From Capra hircus (Eukaryota; Chordata; Mammalia; Artiodactyla; Bovidae), in contig NC_030831.1 in the NCBI RefSeq assembly GCF_001704415.2, positions 48,265,295 to 48,329,294 on the forward strand: 64,000 bases of DNA. The letters run 5' to 3'. The position numbers were made by a program, and so were the translations under genes. Under the pieces are notes generated by a model, which was not told the origin of the DNA, made no database searches, and was given only the letters and a program-made list of their open reading frames with translations. Below are positions 33,801 through 45,499 of this stretch, one piece after another. The first letter of the stretch is position 1. Every line of letters starts with the position of its first letter.

Positions 33801-34191
33801 ATTTCTCTTCCATTCTCATTCTCTCTCCCTCCTGCCCTTCCTTTTTTAACCAAGGGCAAGAGAGTTGCTATCCCATCTCTCCACTTATTTTCCTTGACCT
33901 ATTCACCTCCTTCCTCGCCCCCCTCATCCCTCACTGAGCCTGGCCCAGCATCCTTGGTCTCTGTGGATAACCCACTCCCTCCACTTGCAACAACCCCCTT
34001 CTCCTCTTGCATCCTGAAGCCGAAGCCCTTTGTCCTGGAGCCCCCCAGACCACTTCCTCTGTCCTCCTGCCTCCTCCCAGCTTCAGTCACCCCTGTGAGA
34101 TCCCATCCACTTGGAGCCAACCCTTGTTCTTCTCCGGACTCCCCTAGATTCAAACAGGGTCATCCAGAAACACTTTCCTTTAAAAAGAGCA
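33801..34191. other. Single-copy pyrimidine-rich DNA
   Basis: C/T-rich sequence. A 100-codon plus-strand frame (33894-34196) is Pro/Ser-rich and looks compositional, not coding. Confidence 0.35.
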
Positions 34192-34606
34192 GATGAGCAA
34201 CCCAAATGTCCATCAATAGACGAATGGATAAACACAAAGTTGTCTGTACATACAATGGAATTATTATCCGGCTGTTAAGCGGAAGGAAATTCTGACCCAT
34301 GCTGCAGCAAGGATGAACCCTGAAGGCCTTATGCAAAGTGAAGTATGTCAGACACAAAAGGACCAGTGCTATATAATTCCACTGATATAAGGTTCCTAGA
34401 GCAGGCAAGTCCATCCCAACAGAAAGCAGAACTGTGGTTGCCAGGGACTATGGGGCGGGAGAAATGAATTATTTTTTGGTTCCAGACATGGATGTGGCAA
34501 GTACAGACAACATGGTGAAGATACTTAATACCACTGAATTGTATACTTTAAAATGATTAAAACAGTAAAATTTATGTTAGATATATTTTAACCACAATTC
34601 TAAAAG
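34192..34606 (+). mobile_element. Old L1M 3'-UTR relic
   Basis: 'aaatgtccatcaatagacga', 'ctatataattccactgatat' and 'ccactgaattgtatacttta' follow L1 3' UTR in sense. Confidence 0.66.
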
Positions 34607-36108
34607 AAAGGACAGGTAAGAATGCCAATCTGTGGCCCTGTCTCTTTACCATTTCCCTTCTCCACCTAGAGGTATCTGTGTCCTGGGGAAAAGGAAAGAT
34701 GATTTATGCCTTCAGTTCAAGACTGAACAGGAAAAAAGACGGAGCAAATGAAGGCGAGGATGTGGCGTCACTTATAAAGCTTATGGTGCCAGTTGAAGGG
34801 TTGTTTTCAGAGAATCACTTGAGGGCTCTCTGATGATGGCAGAATAGAGCTGGAGATTCAGGAAGGGGAAATGACTCACCGGGTCCTCCCAGGTCATGGG
34901 TGGCAAGGGCAGCGCTGCAGTTGGGGCAGCCCGGCTCCCAGTCCAGGGCTCTCTCCTCTCCACTGAAGCCTCCATGTGGTTGCAGCCACGTGAAGACAGC
35001 GTCTGAGTCAGCAACTACTACGAAACGAAGTAGGGACTCTAAGGAAAGTATTCATAGAGGAGCCGTGGGCTCAGCTTCCCAGAGCTGGACAGCTACGGGA
35101 TGAACAGCTACGAAGTGTATAAGGCAAGGGGCCCGGAACAGGAATCGGGGTGGACGTCACAGTTCACCAGAGGACACAGCGGCATCCTGGGCCGTGTTTC
35201 TGCAGGGGGCACCACTGTCGTTTGGCTCAGGACTGTTCCTGGCATAGTGAGACTTCTAGCATCTCCGATCCCTGCCCTCTAAATTCCAAAAGCGCCCCCT
35301 GGTCACTGTGATTACACTATGCACCTGATACATTTTCAAATGCCATCAGCAGGGTGGGTACCACTCCTAGCTAACTTCAGTGGGTCTATGTTTTAGGCCA
35401 TGTATGCAGGGCAGGGAGGCTTCATGGGCAAGTGACCAGAACAGTCACCTGGGGCCCTCCACTCAAAAGGGCCCCGTGGGAGGGGTTTAGTGCTCCAAGG
35501 GTACCATCTTGAAATTTTGATTCTTCTCCCCTTGAATCTGTGGGACTTGGGGCTTCTGTTCTCGTGCACTCCCACCTCCTGCTGCCTTCCCAGGATGAGT
35601 TCTTCGCCACCCACCCCATGACCCTGGCATCTCAGACTCTGCTCAGTTTCACCCTCCACACTCTCATCACTTGACCCCATCACATTGGTGGGGGAGGAAG
35701 AGGGGTCATGTTCTATATTGTCCTCCACTCCCCAGCAGAGACCAAGTCAAGCTCAAAGTTGAGTGCAGGCCCCTTGGCCTCTCCATACAGGACAAGGCAG
35801 TGACCATCACTGCCCTGGGCTGGCAATGCCATGGCACATTTTGGGGTGGCTCAGCAAGGGGCACTCGCTCACCCTCAATGCAGATACCCAGCTTCTCTTT
35901 GGCTGTTCTCTTTTTAGAGTTTGCCCGTCTACCTGTGGTTTGGGCAGGTAGAGGCCCATAGGAAGGCAGACTGATTCCTCACTCCCAGCTGGGACCCTGC
36001 ATTTTACACTGAACCCACAAGTTATAGAACCAGCTCTGCACAGACAATAGTGTCAGCAGTGGACACAGAGGGGATGATTTCAGAAAATGGTTTGATGTAG
36101 ACTCCATG
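34607..36108. other. Single-copy DNA, no supported gene
   Basis: Several frames of 60-111 codons overlap on opposite strands (35393-35961). None has a recognisable motif. Confidence 0.38.
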
Positions 36109-36316
36109 GGTTCCCTCGGGGCTCAGTGGTAAAGAATCTGCCTGCAAATGCAGGAGACATGAGTGCTATCCCTGGGTCAGAAAGATCCCCTGGAGAAGGA
36201 AATAGCAACCCACTTCAGTATTCTTGCCTGGAGAACCCCATGGACTGAGGAGCCTGGCAGGTCATGGGATTGCAAAACAGTCAGCCACGACTCAGCAACT
36301 AAATAACAACAACAAC
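36109..36316 (+). mobile_element. Bov-tA SINE
   Basis: From 'ggttccctcggggctcagtg' to 'actcagcaactaaataacaa', followed by a CAA-rich tail. Confidence 0.88.
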
Positions 36317-36697
36317 CATAAGTTTTAGTGACTGATTACATGTGGAGGGGAAGGGAGGATTTTAAGACACTCTGCCCCATTTTTAGCCCAGAAATAGAGA
36401 AAGATCAGTTTGTTTGAAGGAGGTATAAAAAAGAGGGGAGAAATAACACATCTATTCTGAAACATATTTATTTTGAGATTATTGTAGAGACATCCAGAAA
36501 GCATTTGGAAGTCAAAAGAAACAGATTTGTGAGTTGTATGTGTGTGAATGGTATTTGAAGTTATAGGAACAAGAGAGAAGGGCCAGGACAAGATGTGGTG
36601 GCTGGAGGAGGGGCAAAGATGCTGCAGGGACAGAAAGTGAGATTCAGACAGAAACACAAGCACTGAATTCGGTCACTAGAAAGTCACTTAGAACCTT
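36317..36697. other. Single-copy DNA, no gene seen
   Basis: Nothing recognised. Confidence 0.35.
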
Positions 36698-36893
36698 AGA
36701 CTGCACTGTCCAATACAATTGCCACTAGCCATAAGTAGCAATTAAAATTAAGTTATGGTTTAACTTAAGTAAAATGTAAAATCCAGTTCCACAAGCCACA
36801 CTGCAGGTCCTCAGTAGCCACATGTGCCCAGGGCTTATCATACTGGACCACTCAGAACAGAACATCCTCGCAGAATGCCCTGTTGGAAGGCAC
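36698..36893. mobile_element. Ancient non-autonomous DNA transposon (hAT/MER-type)
   Basis: 'cactgtccaatacaattgcc' at the left and 'cgcagaatgccctgttggaa' at the right resemble inverted ends, with 'agtagccacatgtgcccag' inside. This is the build of an old MER element with terminal inverted repeats. Subfamily is not assigned. Confidence 0.6.
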
Positions 36894-38755
36894 AGCCTTA
36901 TAGCAGGTTCTGGAGCGCGCAGGAGCAGAGGCAAGCTCATAGTGGGCAAAACGTGGGGAGAGGTGAGGGTGAGGGTGGTCAGTTGGAATGGAGGTTCCTG
37001 ATCGCCAAGCCCAGAGGCACTGGCTTGCCCAGATGCAGCTGTGAGGTGCACTGAGAACTGAAACCTTCAAATGAGATGCTTCTATGGGAAACCTGGTGGA
37101 GAAAACTGTACTCTCCAGACTTCTTCAGGCAGAACACGGAATTTGGTAAGCATTTCCCTTGGGGTAGAAATTGAGGAGGTGAGTTGGCTCACAGGTGACG
37201 TACCTGCCCTGCTGAAGGGGACAGAATATCTTGGGGTGCAGGCGAGGGAGCCGTGCGGAGAGAAGCAGAGTGCAGAGCAGGGGTAACAGGGGGAGATGGG
37301 CACAGCTGGGCAATGTGCTGGGACAGTCCTCCCTTTAACCCTCCACAGCTTCAGGAAACGTCCATGAAAACCACGAAATCCCGTGTCAGTGGGGTTCTTG
37401 TGGGAAGCAGAGAAAGTACAACATTGACCACTTAGATATCACTGGAAGACCACGGAGTCAGGTTCTAGCCAAGTTCATTCAGACCCCCAAGGGGCACTGG
37501 CAAAATAGTTTATTCTAAAAGAGTTTAAGATGCAGCTTATTTAGGATGCAGGTTTAACTTTTTCTTGATTTTTAACATGCATCTACAGAGCAAGCCTTAC
37601 GTTTTAAAAAATAATAATCAGATGCCTATAAACATATGAATATCTAAAGCAACAAAATAAAATATTTATTAAACCTGGCTCAGATCTGTCCATCCTCATG
37701 CACATCGGAGATAAGAGCCCTCCAAAGGTGTGAGGAATCCAGAGCCACTTATAGACCTGGAGAGCTTATGGAGGGGGTTTTGAAAGTTATACCTGGGCAT
37801 TGCCACCTCTTTGAGATGGAAACTTCATGTAAATCGCACTTTCCTTCTGTCTGTGACTGCAGCCACCCTCCCCTCCCTGCGTCCCTAGGGCCCTGTACAT
37901 GTATACATGTACCTACTCGGTCCCCTGCAGAGCATCTGAGCCAAGATGGTCTGGCGGGTGTGATGAGCGTGGAGGGCTTCAGAGACATCTCAACCTGCCT
38001 GAGGCCTGCAGGCTGGTCCAAGCGGTGCCAGGACTGGACATTCCAGACACCCTGGGCTCACCAATTCCACCCTTCCTGGCTGGCAGGGATGTCTCACCTG
38101 CTTCAGGCTTGCTTGGCTCTAAATCAACATCCAACGCTACCACCCCTGGCCTCCAGGCTCGCCAGCACCCGAGTTTTCCGGGGCTTTCGCGCAGGCGCAG
38201 TGCTGGGCACCCAGGGGGCTCTCAATTACACATGCTTGTCGAATGACCGCTACAAAGTGCTGCGGGTCTTGGGAAGATTTCTTGCCTTCACAAACTTCAC
38301 AGATCAGTTTTCCCCCTCTCACCTGCTTATCCTTCGGGTTCTCAGTCCTTTGTTAACCTGAATAAACGTGAGTCTTGCCTCCTCAAGTCACTTGCTGCCT
38401 GGAGAGTTCATTTTCGAAGCAAATTAGCAACATTTGTGTTACAGATTCTCACAGCGGAAGCAGTCGGTGGGGCTGCCCTCACTCTCCGGATACTCAGAAT
38501 CCCACATCCTGCGCAAGAAGTGCCCTGGAGCACCTTGGGTTTTCACCCGAGGGCTTCTTCTTGGCCCGAGTCCCAAGGAGGTCCGGCCCAGCGGGTCCCG
38601 CCCAGGAGGAGCCCTGGAGGATGGGAGCTGGGGGATAAGAACTCTGGCTTCTTCTTGCCTCTGGGGGGCCCTGGGGAAGCTGATTTGTCTGCTACGTTTC
38701 CTCGGTGACACTGAACCCCTTTCAGTCTCCCGAAATCCACCTTTCTCCTGTCCTT
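36894..38755. other. Single-copy DNA with an NRF1-like site and isolated AATAAA
   Basis: GCGCAGGCGCAG at 38189-38200 fits the NRF1 motif, in an otherwise CpG-poor area. AATAAA lies near 38362. An 18-bp perfect palindrome, GTACATGTATACATGTAC, is at 37895-37912. A 197-codon plus-strand frame (37768-38361) spans the area but has no recognised domain. The stretch up to the AATAAA may be an LTR relic, but this is unproven. Confidence 0.35.
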
Positions 38756-38840
38756 TTTTATTTATTCTTTATTGAAGGATAATCGCTTACAGAACTTCTC
38801 TGGTTTCTGTCAAACCTCAACATGAATCAGCCACAGGTCT
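38756..38840 (-). mobile_element. L1 3'-end fragment, antisense
   Basis: 'tttattgaaggataatcgct' and 'tgtcaaacctcaacatgaat' are the antisense 3' terminus of artiodactyl L1. Confidence 0.68.
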
Positions 38841-38989
38841 CGTCTGCTTGCCCCGTCCCACTGCCCCACTCTCCCAGCAGGGCTTCCTGGGACCATCTCC
38901 TGATCAGAATCTTGTCTGGGCATCTGCGTCCAGCAAAACCCAAAGACAAACTTCTTTTAGATACTGCTTTTCTGAAATTGTTCGTTGTG

Positions 38990-39540
38990 GATTTTTTTTT
39001 AATCGCTTTTATGTTGTGAATTATAATACATGTAAATGCACAGATATTGCATATATAGGTCGATAAATTATCACAAAGTGAATACCATCCAGATGGAGAA
39101 ATAAAACATTGCCAGTGCCCCAGAGGCCCCCTCTTGCTGACTCCCCTCCCCACTCATCCTCCTTCCCTAGCCAGTCTCCTGGCTTCTAACACCATAGATG
39201 ACTTCACCAGCTTTTGAAGTTTATGTCAATGCACTAATTCCATATATATTCTTCCAAGTTCAGCTTCAATATATATTCAAAGTAGAACGTCATACATTCG
39301 ATATATTTTCTGCCATTCGACATCATGGGTGTGAGGCTCATCTGTCTGCTGCATGGGGCCATAGTCATTCATCTGTGCTGCGTCACCCTCCGCTGTATGC
39401 TTAGACCACAATGTACTTATCTGACATCTGTTGATAGTCACGCGGGGCTATTACCAATTTTTTTTTTAATTGCTGCCATGAATACTCTTGCAGATGCACA
39501 CAGGAGCACAGTTCTGTTGACTGTGCACCAGAAGAGACTT
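38990..39540 (-). mobile_element. Old L1M 3'-UTR relic, antisense
   Basis: 'gaataccatccagatggaga', 'ctgttgatagtcacgcgggg' and 'aattgctgccatgaatactc' agree with antisense old L1 3' regions. Diverged. Confidence 0.5.
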
Positions 39541-39683
39541 GTGGATTAGGGGGCACTCGTGATAGTAAGTGGAGGAAAAGACTTTCTAAGCAGAAAAGCC
39601 TCTCTGGATGCTCATAGTGTGATACCACACAGGCAGCTGGGTTCTTACTGTTCCCGTGTTATGACAGGGCTACATAAGGGAAC

Positions 39684-40100
39684 CTGTGTTCATTTCCTGG
39701 GGCTGCTGTTGCAAATTACCACAGGCAGAAATTTACCTTTGCACAGTCTGGGACCAGAAGTCAGGAATCGAGGTGTCAGCAGTGCCGGTTCCATCTGGAG
39801 GCCCTGACTGGGTACCCTTCCGTCCTCTCCCCTAGCTTCTCGTGGCCTGCGACAGCCTCTGGCTGGCAGAGGCATCTCTCCAGTCTCTGACTCTGTCCTC
39901 ACACTGCCTGCTTCCTCGTGGGTCTCCTCCCCTTTTCTTCTCTCATAAGGACGCTTGTCATTGAATCTAGAGCCCACGCTAATCTCAGGTGATCTCAATT
40001 ACCTTAATTACACCTAAGAAGACCCTTTCCCAGATAGAGTCATATTCACAGTTTCGGAGTGGACTCATCTTTGGGGAGAATCATTCAGCATAATATAGGA
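39684..40100 (-). mobile_element. MaLR (MLT1-like) LTR relic, antisense
   Basis: On the plus strand: 'gttcatttcctggggctgct', 'gtcaggaatcgaggtgtcag', 'aaggacgcttgtcattgaat', 'agatagagtcatattcacag', in the order of an antisense MLT1-type LTR. It is almost complete and uninterrupted. This is an ancient retrovirus-like element without genes. Confidence 0.62.
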
Positions 40101-40671
40101 CCCAAGAGTTTGGAAACTCCCTAAGAATTAAACTTTGAAATCAGTACACAATGAAGGAGCTAACTTTTCCAAGGAATCTCCTAGGGTAGTGGGCAGGACA
40201 TCTTCCAAATCAAATCAGGACAAGCAGAGTCTGGAAGAAATTCATCAAAGTCCTCTACAGTGATCGCTTCATTAGAATCTATATCATTTTTCCATTTTGT
40301 AAAAAGGCACCATAAAAATAAGTGCTTCTAGCCAGGGTCATGCTTAAGTTGTTATGGTCTAATGACTTGGATGGATGGTTGCAACTCCATGCATTCCAGC
40401 CAGTCCTCCCAAACAGAAGTGGAAGGTAGTGGAAGGGAGGACATCTGGGCATCAAGGGAGAGTCAGGACACTAAATGAGAGGAGAAACCCCGAAGGCAGC
40501 AGCTTTTCCACCTTGCACTTATTCTGAGGACTCATTGGGAGCACAAGTCTCCCAGCTGAAGAAAAACACAAACCTCAAATAGGAAAGAGAATTTCACTTT
40601 ACAAAGAATTTTTTTTTAAGGAAATCCTGCCTAAATCATTCTATGCAAGCTCCCTTTAGAAATAGAGGGGG
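40101..40671. other. Single-copy DNA, no gene seen
   Basis: Nothing recognised. Confidence 0.35.
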
Positions 40672-40838
40672 CCCCCACCAGGCTCCTCTTGCCTATGGGG
40701 TTTCCCAGGCAAGAACACTGTAGTGGGTTGCCATGTCCTCCTCCAAGGGATCTTCCCGACCCAGGGATCAAACCTGCATCTCAGTTCTCCTGAATCGGCA
40801 ACAGGTTCTTGACCACTCGTGCCATCTGGGAAGCTCTC
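40672..40838 (-). mobile_element. Bov-tA SINE, antisense, 3' truncated
   Basis: Antisense body from 'ccaccaggctcctcttgcct' to the head at 'tgccatctgggaagc'. The tail with the GTCGGACACGACT region is absent. Confidence 0.85.
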
Positions 40839-40839
40839 G

Positions 40840-41105
40840 CTCCACCCCAAGCTCTGGCAAACACCTCTCTGTTCTCTATCCCTATAGAGTTGCCTTTTCC
40901 AGAAGGTCACATACGTAGATCATAGAGGATGTAACCTCTGGAGACCGGCTTCTCTCGGGATGTCTGAGATTCACACGTGTTGCTTTCATGGCCACATGGC
41001 ATTCCCTTGTATGGGTGTGCTACGGTTTGCTTTACATTCACCAACTGAAGGATATTTGGGTTGTTTACAGTTTGGGGTGATTTTGAATAAAACTGCTACA
41101 AATTT
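40840..41105 (-). mobile_element. Old L1M 3'-UTR relic, antisense
   Basis: 'agttgccttttccagaaggt', 'atggcattcccttgtatggg' and 'ggatatttgggttgtttaca' match antisense old L1. Confidence 0.58.
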
Positions 41106-41562
41106 TAAAAAGAAATAGAGGGCTCCTTCGTACATTAAAAACAGCATTTTTTCCCCCAATACGGGATTTGTCCAGTTTTTCAGGACCATCTTTACTGCCA
41201 AAATCCAGGTTTTCTGGTACCAATGAAAATGCTCTGATGGCTCACTCCTTGCCTACCCTAGTCTCATGAGTAGTTAAAATCAACTCTAATGAATAGGTTG
41301 ATCTCATGCTTGTCCTCATCTAAAGAAGAGCAGAGATTTTCCTACATGAAACAAGCCACATCCTGTCTGATGGCTCCTGGATCCACTCTTCCTCCCATGT
41401 CTCCATCTTTTGAACAGAATTAACTAATTCAAAAGTAGTAGGAGGTTTTGGGGGGAAGGATTTTCCTTAAATTTAGAATTTATCCAGGAAGAAATCCTAT
41501 TGTTCTTGCACAAGAATGGTGGTTGTTTGTTCAGTTCTGAAATTTGCTTGAAGCTAAAGAAC
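41106..41562. other. Single-copy DNA, no gene seen
   Basis: Nothing recognised. Confidence 0.35.
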
Positions 41563-43144
41563 TGTACAAAAAAGATCTTCACGACCCTGATAATCACAAT
41601 GGTGTGATCACTCATCTGGAGCCAGACATCCTGAAATGCGAAGTCAAGTGGGCCTTAGGAAGCATCACTACAAACAAAGCTAGTGGAGGTGATCGCACTC
41701 CAGTTGAGCTGTTTCAAATCCTGAAAGATGATGGTGTCAAAGTGCTGAACTCAATATGCCAGCAAATTTGGAAAACTCAGCAGTGGCCAAAGGACTGGAA
41801 AAGGTCAGTTTTCATTCCAATTCCAAAGGAAGGCAATGCCAAAGAATGCTCAAGCTATCACACAATTGCACTCATCTCACATGCTAGTAAAGTAATGCTC
41901 AAAAGTCTCCAGCCAGGTTTCAGCAATACATGAACTGTGAACTTCCAGATGTTCAAGCTGGTTTTATAAAAGGCAGAGGAACCAGAGATCAAATTGCCAA
42001 CATCCGCTGGATCATGGAAAAAGCAAGAGAGTTCCAGAAAAACATCTATTTCTGCTTTCTTGACTATGCCAAAGCCTTTGACTGTGTGGATCACAATAAA
42101 CTGTGTAAAATTCTGAAAGAGATGGGAATACCAGACCACCTGATCTGCCTCTTGAGAAATCTGTATGCAGATCAAGAAGCAACAGTTAGAACTGGACATG
42201 GAACAACAGACAGGTTCCAAATAGGAAAAGGAGTACGTCAAGGCTGTATATTGTCACCTTGCTTATTTAACTTCTATGCAGAGTACATCATGAGAAACGC
42301 TGGACTGGAAGAAGCACAAGCTGGAATCAAGATTGCCGGGAGAAATATCAATAACCTCAGATATGCAGATGACACCACCCTTATGGCAGAAAGCGAAGAG
42401 GAACTAAAAAGCCTCTTGGTGAAAGTGAAAGTGGAGAGTGAAAAAGTTGGCTTAAAGCTCAACATTCAGAAAACGAAGATCATGGCATCTGGTCCCATCA
42501 CTTCATGAGAAATAGATGGGGAAACAGTGGAAACAGTGTCAGACTTTATTTTGGGGGGCTCTAAAATCACTGCAGATGGTGATTGCAGCCATGAAATTAA
42601 AAGACGCTTACTCCTTGGAAGGAAAGTTATGACCAACCTAGATAGCCTATTCCAAAGCAGAGACATTACTTTGCCGACTAAGGTCCATCTACTCAAGGCT
42701 ATGATTTTTCCAGTGGTCCTGTATGGATGTGAAAGTTGGACTGTGAAGAAGGTTGAGTGCCGAAGAATTGATGGGTTTGAACTGTGGTGTTGGAGAAGAC
42801 TCTTGCGACTCCCTTGGACTGCAAGGAGATCCAACCAGTCCATTCTGAAGGAGATCAACCCTGGGATTTCTTTGGAAGGAATGATGCTAAAGCTGAAACT
42901 CCAGTACTTTGGCCACCCCTCATGTGAAGAGTTGACTCATTGGAAAAGACTCTGATGCTAGGAGGGATTGGGGGCAGGAAGAGAAGGGGACGACCGAGGA
43001 TGAGATGGCTGGATGGCATCACTGACTCAATGGACCTGAGTCTGAGTGAACTCCAGGAGTTGGTGATGGACTGGGAGGCCTGGTGTGCTGCGATTCATGG
43101 GGCACAAAGAGTCGGACATGACTGAGTGACTGAACTGAACTGAA
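41563..43144 (+). mobile_element. BovB LINE, longest copy in the window
   Basis: Runs from the region between endonuclease and RT to the 3' terminus ('gactgaactgaactgaa'). It is 5' truncated: the endonuclease domain is missing. The coding part is spread over four frames, 41544-41933, 41930-42508, 42527-42955 and 42940-43125, in nearly continuous order. No clear target-site duplication was found. Confidence 0.94.
41930..42508 (+). pseudogene. BovB reverse-transcriptase core, broken by a stop
   Basis: A 192-codon frame holding the RT catalytic core of an RTE-type LINE. QAGF (residues 9-12) leads into motif A FLDYAKAFD (43-51, Asp45 and Asp51), motif B GVRQGCILSP (101-110) and motif C YADD (145-148, Asp147 and Asp148). 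All expected catalytic aspartates are present. The frame stops at 42506-42508, where the other BovB copies here have a TGG codon; a single G-to-A change to TGA explains it. The preceding frame overlaps by 4 bases, which implies a frameshift near 41925. The BovB enzyme normally copies its own RNA and Bov-tA RNA at nicked chromosomal DNA. This copy cannot make the full protein. Confidence 0.9.
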
Positions 43145-43599
43145 AGCACAAGGTCTCCAGGCAGACCGATTCACCAGCAATAATGCAATAACCAGGAATA
43201 ATAGCAGGTGGAATGCTGGTGCTCTGAGTCCACTGGCCCCTGGAAGCTTCCATTCACACCCAGTGGTGTTACAACGACCCAGAATCATTTATACCTGCAG
43301 CAGGCCTGTCCCACTTGCTTTCCCTCTCTCTTCCCCATGCTCACCTCTGCATTGGCCCCCAAGGTGTGTCCCTGCCAGCCCCCTGCCCCACTGAGTGAAG
43401 CTGGTACAGAGCATGCCTACTGCAGATACGCTATGCTGTCTCCTGGCTGTGATGTGGCGGGAAGGACAGAGGAGATCAGGCGAAGCCAACTAACTAGGGG
43501 TCCTTGAGAAAGTCCCTTCACCTCTCCACATTCGAGTGCTCCATCTCTTGGGAATCACTCCTTGGAGCTGCAGGGATGAGCCCTGCAGGCACACTGCCT
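43145..43599. other. Single-copy DNA, no gene seen
   Basis: Nothing recognised. Confidence 0.35.
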
Positions 43600-43790
43600 G
43601 ACTTTCAAATTCTGACTCCCTGACTTACAAGCTCTGTGACCTTGGGCAAAAGGCTTAACATCTCTGAACTGTAATCTGGGCATAATACAATGCCTACTTC
43701 CTAGGTTGAAGATGAACTGAATTAATACAGGTGAGGTGTGCAGAGCAGTGCCTGCGATACAGCAAGAGCTCAGTAAACGTTGGCTGTTAC
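43600..43790 (+). mobile_element. MIR SINE
   Basis: 'ctgtgaccttgggcaaaagg', 'ttaacatctctgaactgtaa', 'ctcagtaaacgttggctgtt' follow MIR in sense over most of its length. Confidence 0.78.
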
Positions 43791-45387
43791 ATCACGTGTG
43801 AGACTCACATGAAATGCTGGGTGTGGTAGAACTTTGAGTGGTACAGAGTCAGAGGGATGAGAAGCAAGCACGCGGCTATTTTCCTAGTGCTCACAACCCC
43901 TATATTTATGGTCTCTCATTTCTTAGCCTTTTCAATTCCTTTCTTTCAGAAATACCCAAAGCTGCGTATGAGACGAGGGAAGTACATGCTGTTTTCTAAA
44001 GGACTGGCGTGCTGGGTCACGGACCGCCTCTTGGGCTGGGATCTGAACACCTCATTTCTGACTCATAGTTACAGCCCTTTTTGAACTAGAAGATCCAAAA
44101 GTTCTTTCCTGAATCTCTAGCTCACCAGCAACATAATCTTGAATATACTGCTTGGTTTCCTCAGGGGATCTATAAAAACTCCCCTGTCTCCTTTGGGGAA
44201 CATTATGAGGTTCAAAAGGGAAGTGCTTTGCAAACTGGAAAGTGCCCCTCCTCAACTACACGAACATAGCTGATTCCTGGAGGAGAGGAAAGGTCAGGGA
44301 AACTTTGAGGATGTGGTCATCCTTCTATCTAACCCCTGCTCCCAGTGTCGCCTGCAAGGACCTGGCTGGGACCTTCATTGAGCTGGGACCTCAGTGCTCA
44401 ATAAAAGGCTTGTTAGGATGATTTGAGTTGGGGAGGGAGAGGGAGGTATCAACAACCCTTGTGGGTTTCCAGCCCTGAGGGCCTGACATCTCTCAGCAGT
44501 GTGTGGGCCACTAGGAGCCTGCCAAACACGTCACCCGTGAAATCACAGGGCCACCAGGAAGGCGGTGTGGGGTGGGGTCAGCAGGAATGTACTAATTTTG
44601 TCAATTGCACGATGCCATCATGCACACACCCATGGGCAGCAGTGAGGAAGCAGAGGAGGGGATGGGAAAGTCGACAGCTTCATGTGAGTGAAATTGCAGG
44701 TCCTGCCAGATGGCTCACAGGCCTGGGGCTGGCCCTGAGCAAAACGCAGGAGGAAAGTTTGTTTTCACTGTTGTCACTCCCTCCATTTCCTCATCTTCTC
44801 CATTCCCGCCCCCTCCCACCCCCAAACACACACACATCCCACCCCGACACCTGTCCCGGGACGTGTCCCACTCTCCATCTGGAAGCCCACCTGCCTGCCC
44901 CACAGGGAAGCTGTGACCTGAGCCTTATCTTGCTCCCTGACCTATGGCTCTCCATCTCCCACCAACCTCCCTCTGCTCCACAATCCGTCTGTCCCACACT
45001 TGCTGGTCTAACTTCATCCTCTCTCACATTAACACTAGTTTGAACTCCACTTTGGATTATCATGTTCTGAGCCCAGATGTGCCTCCCAATGAGAAGGCAG
45101 TTTCCATGAAGTTGGAGACCTTGTCTGATCCTCTTTGCAGTTCATTCAGAGCCCTGCAGTGCTGGGACCACACAAGGTGCTTCATGAACATTCAGGAATG
45201 TGCTGGGCTTTTTACCAGTTCCCTGAACCTCTTGTATGGGCAGCCACGGACTCTAAGCGTCCATGAGAGTTGAGTGGGGTCAGGAGGACTTTAAAACCCT
45301 GAGGATGGAGGGAATGAGGTCCTTAAAGGAACTACTAGCTAGACCCTTCTTCCCTCATGCAGTGTCATGGGACTGTAGTGTTCCATG
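43791..45387. other. Single-copy DNA, possible L2 relic at 45060-45210
   Basis: No gene is supported. A 206-codon frame at 44423-45043 lacks motifs and is Pro/Ser-rich at its end. 45060-45210 resembles an L2 3' region. Confidence 0.38.
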
Positions 45388-45405
45388 AAAAAAAAAAAAA
45401 AAAAA
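45388..45405. repeat. (A)18 tract
   Basis: An adenine homopolymer without a recognisable retrotransposon body immediately upstream. Confidence 0.85.
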
Positions 45406-45499
45406 GGCTGCTTCAACTTGGGTGAAAAATGTATCAGAACTCTCTGTCTTATTTTACAGTACTTCCATTAGTCACGAATGATCTCCAACTTAAAAAGGA

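Noticed and set aside
37768..38361. 197-codon plus-strand frame
   Set aside because: No known domain; may cross an LTR-like relic.
44423..45043. 206-codon plus-strand frame
   Set aside because: The C-terminal part is Pro/Ser-rich low complexity and part of the area resembles an L2 relic.
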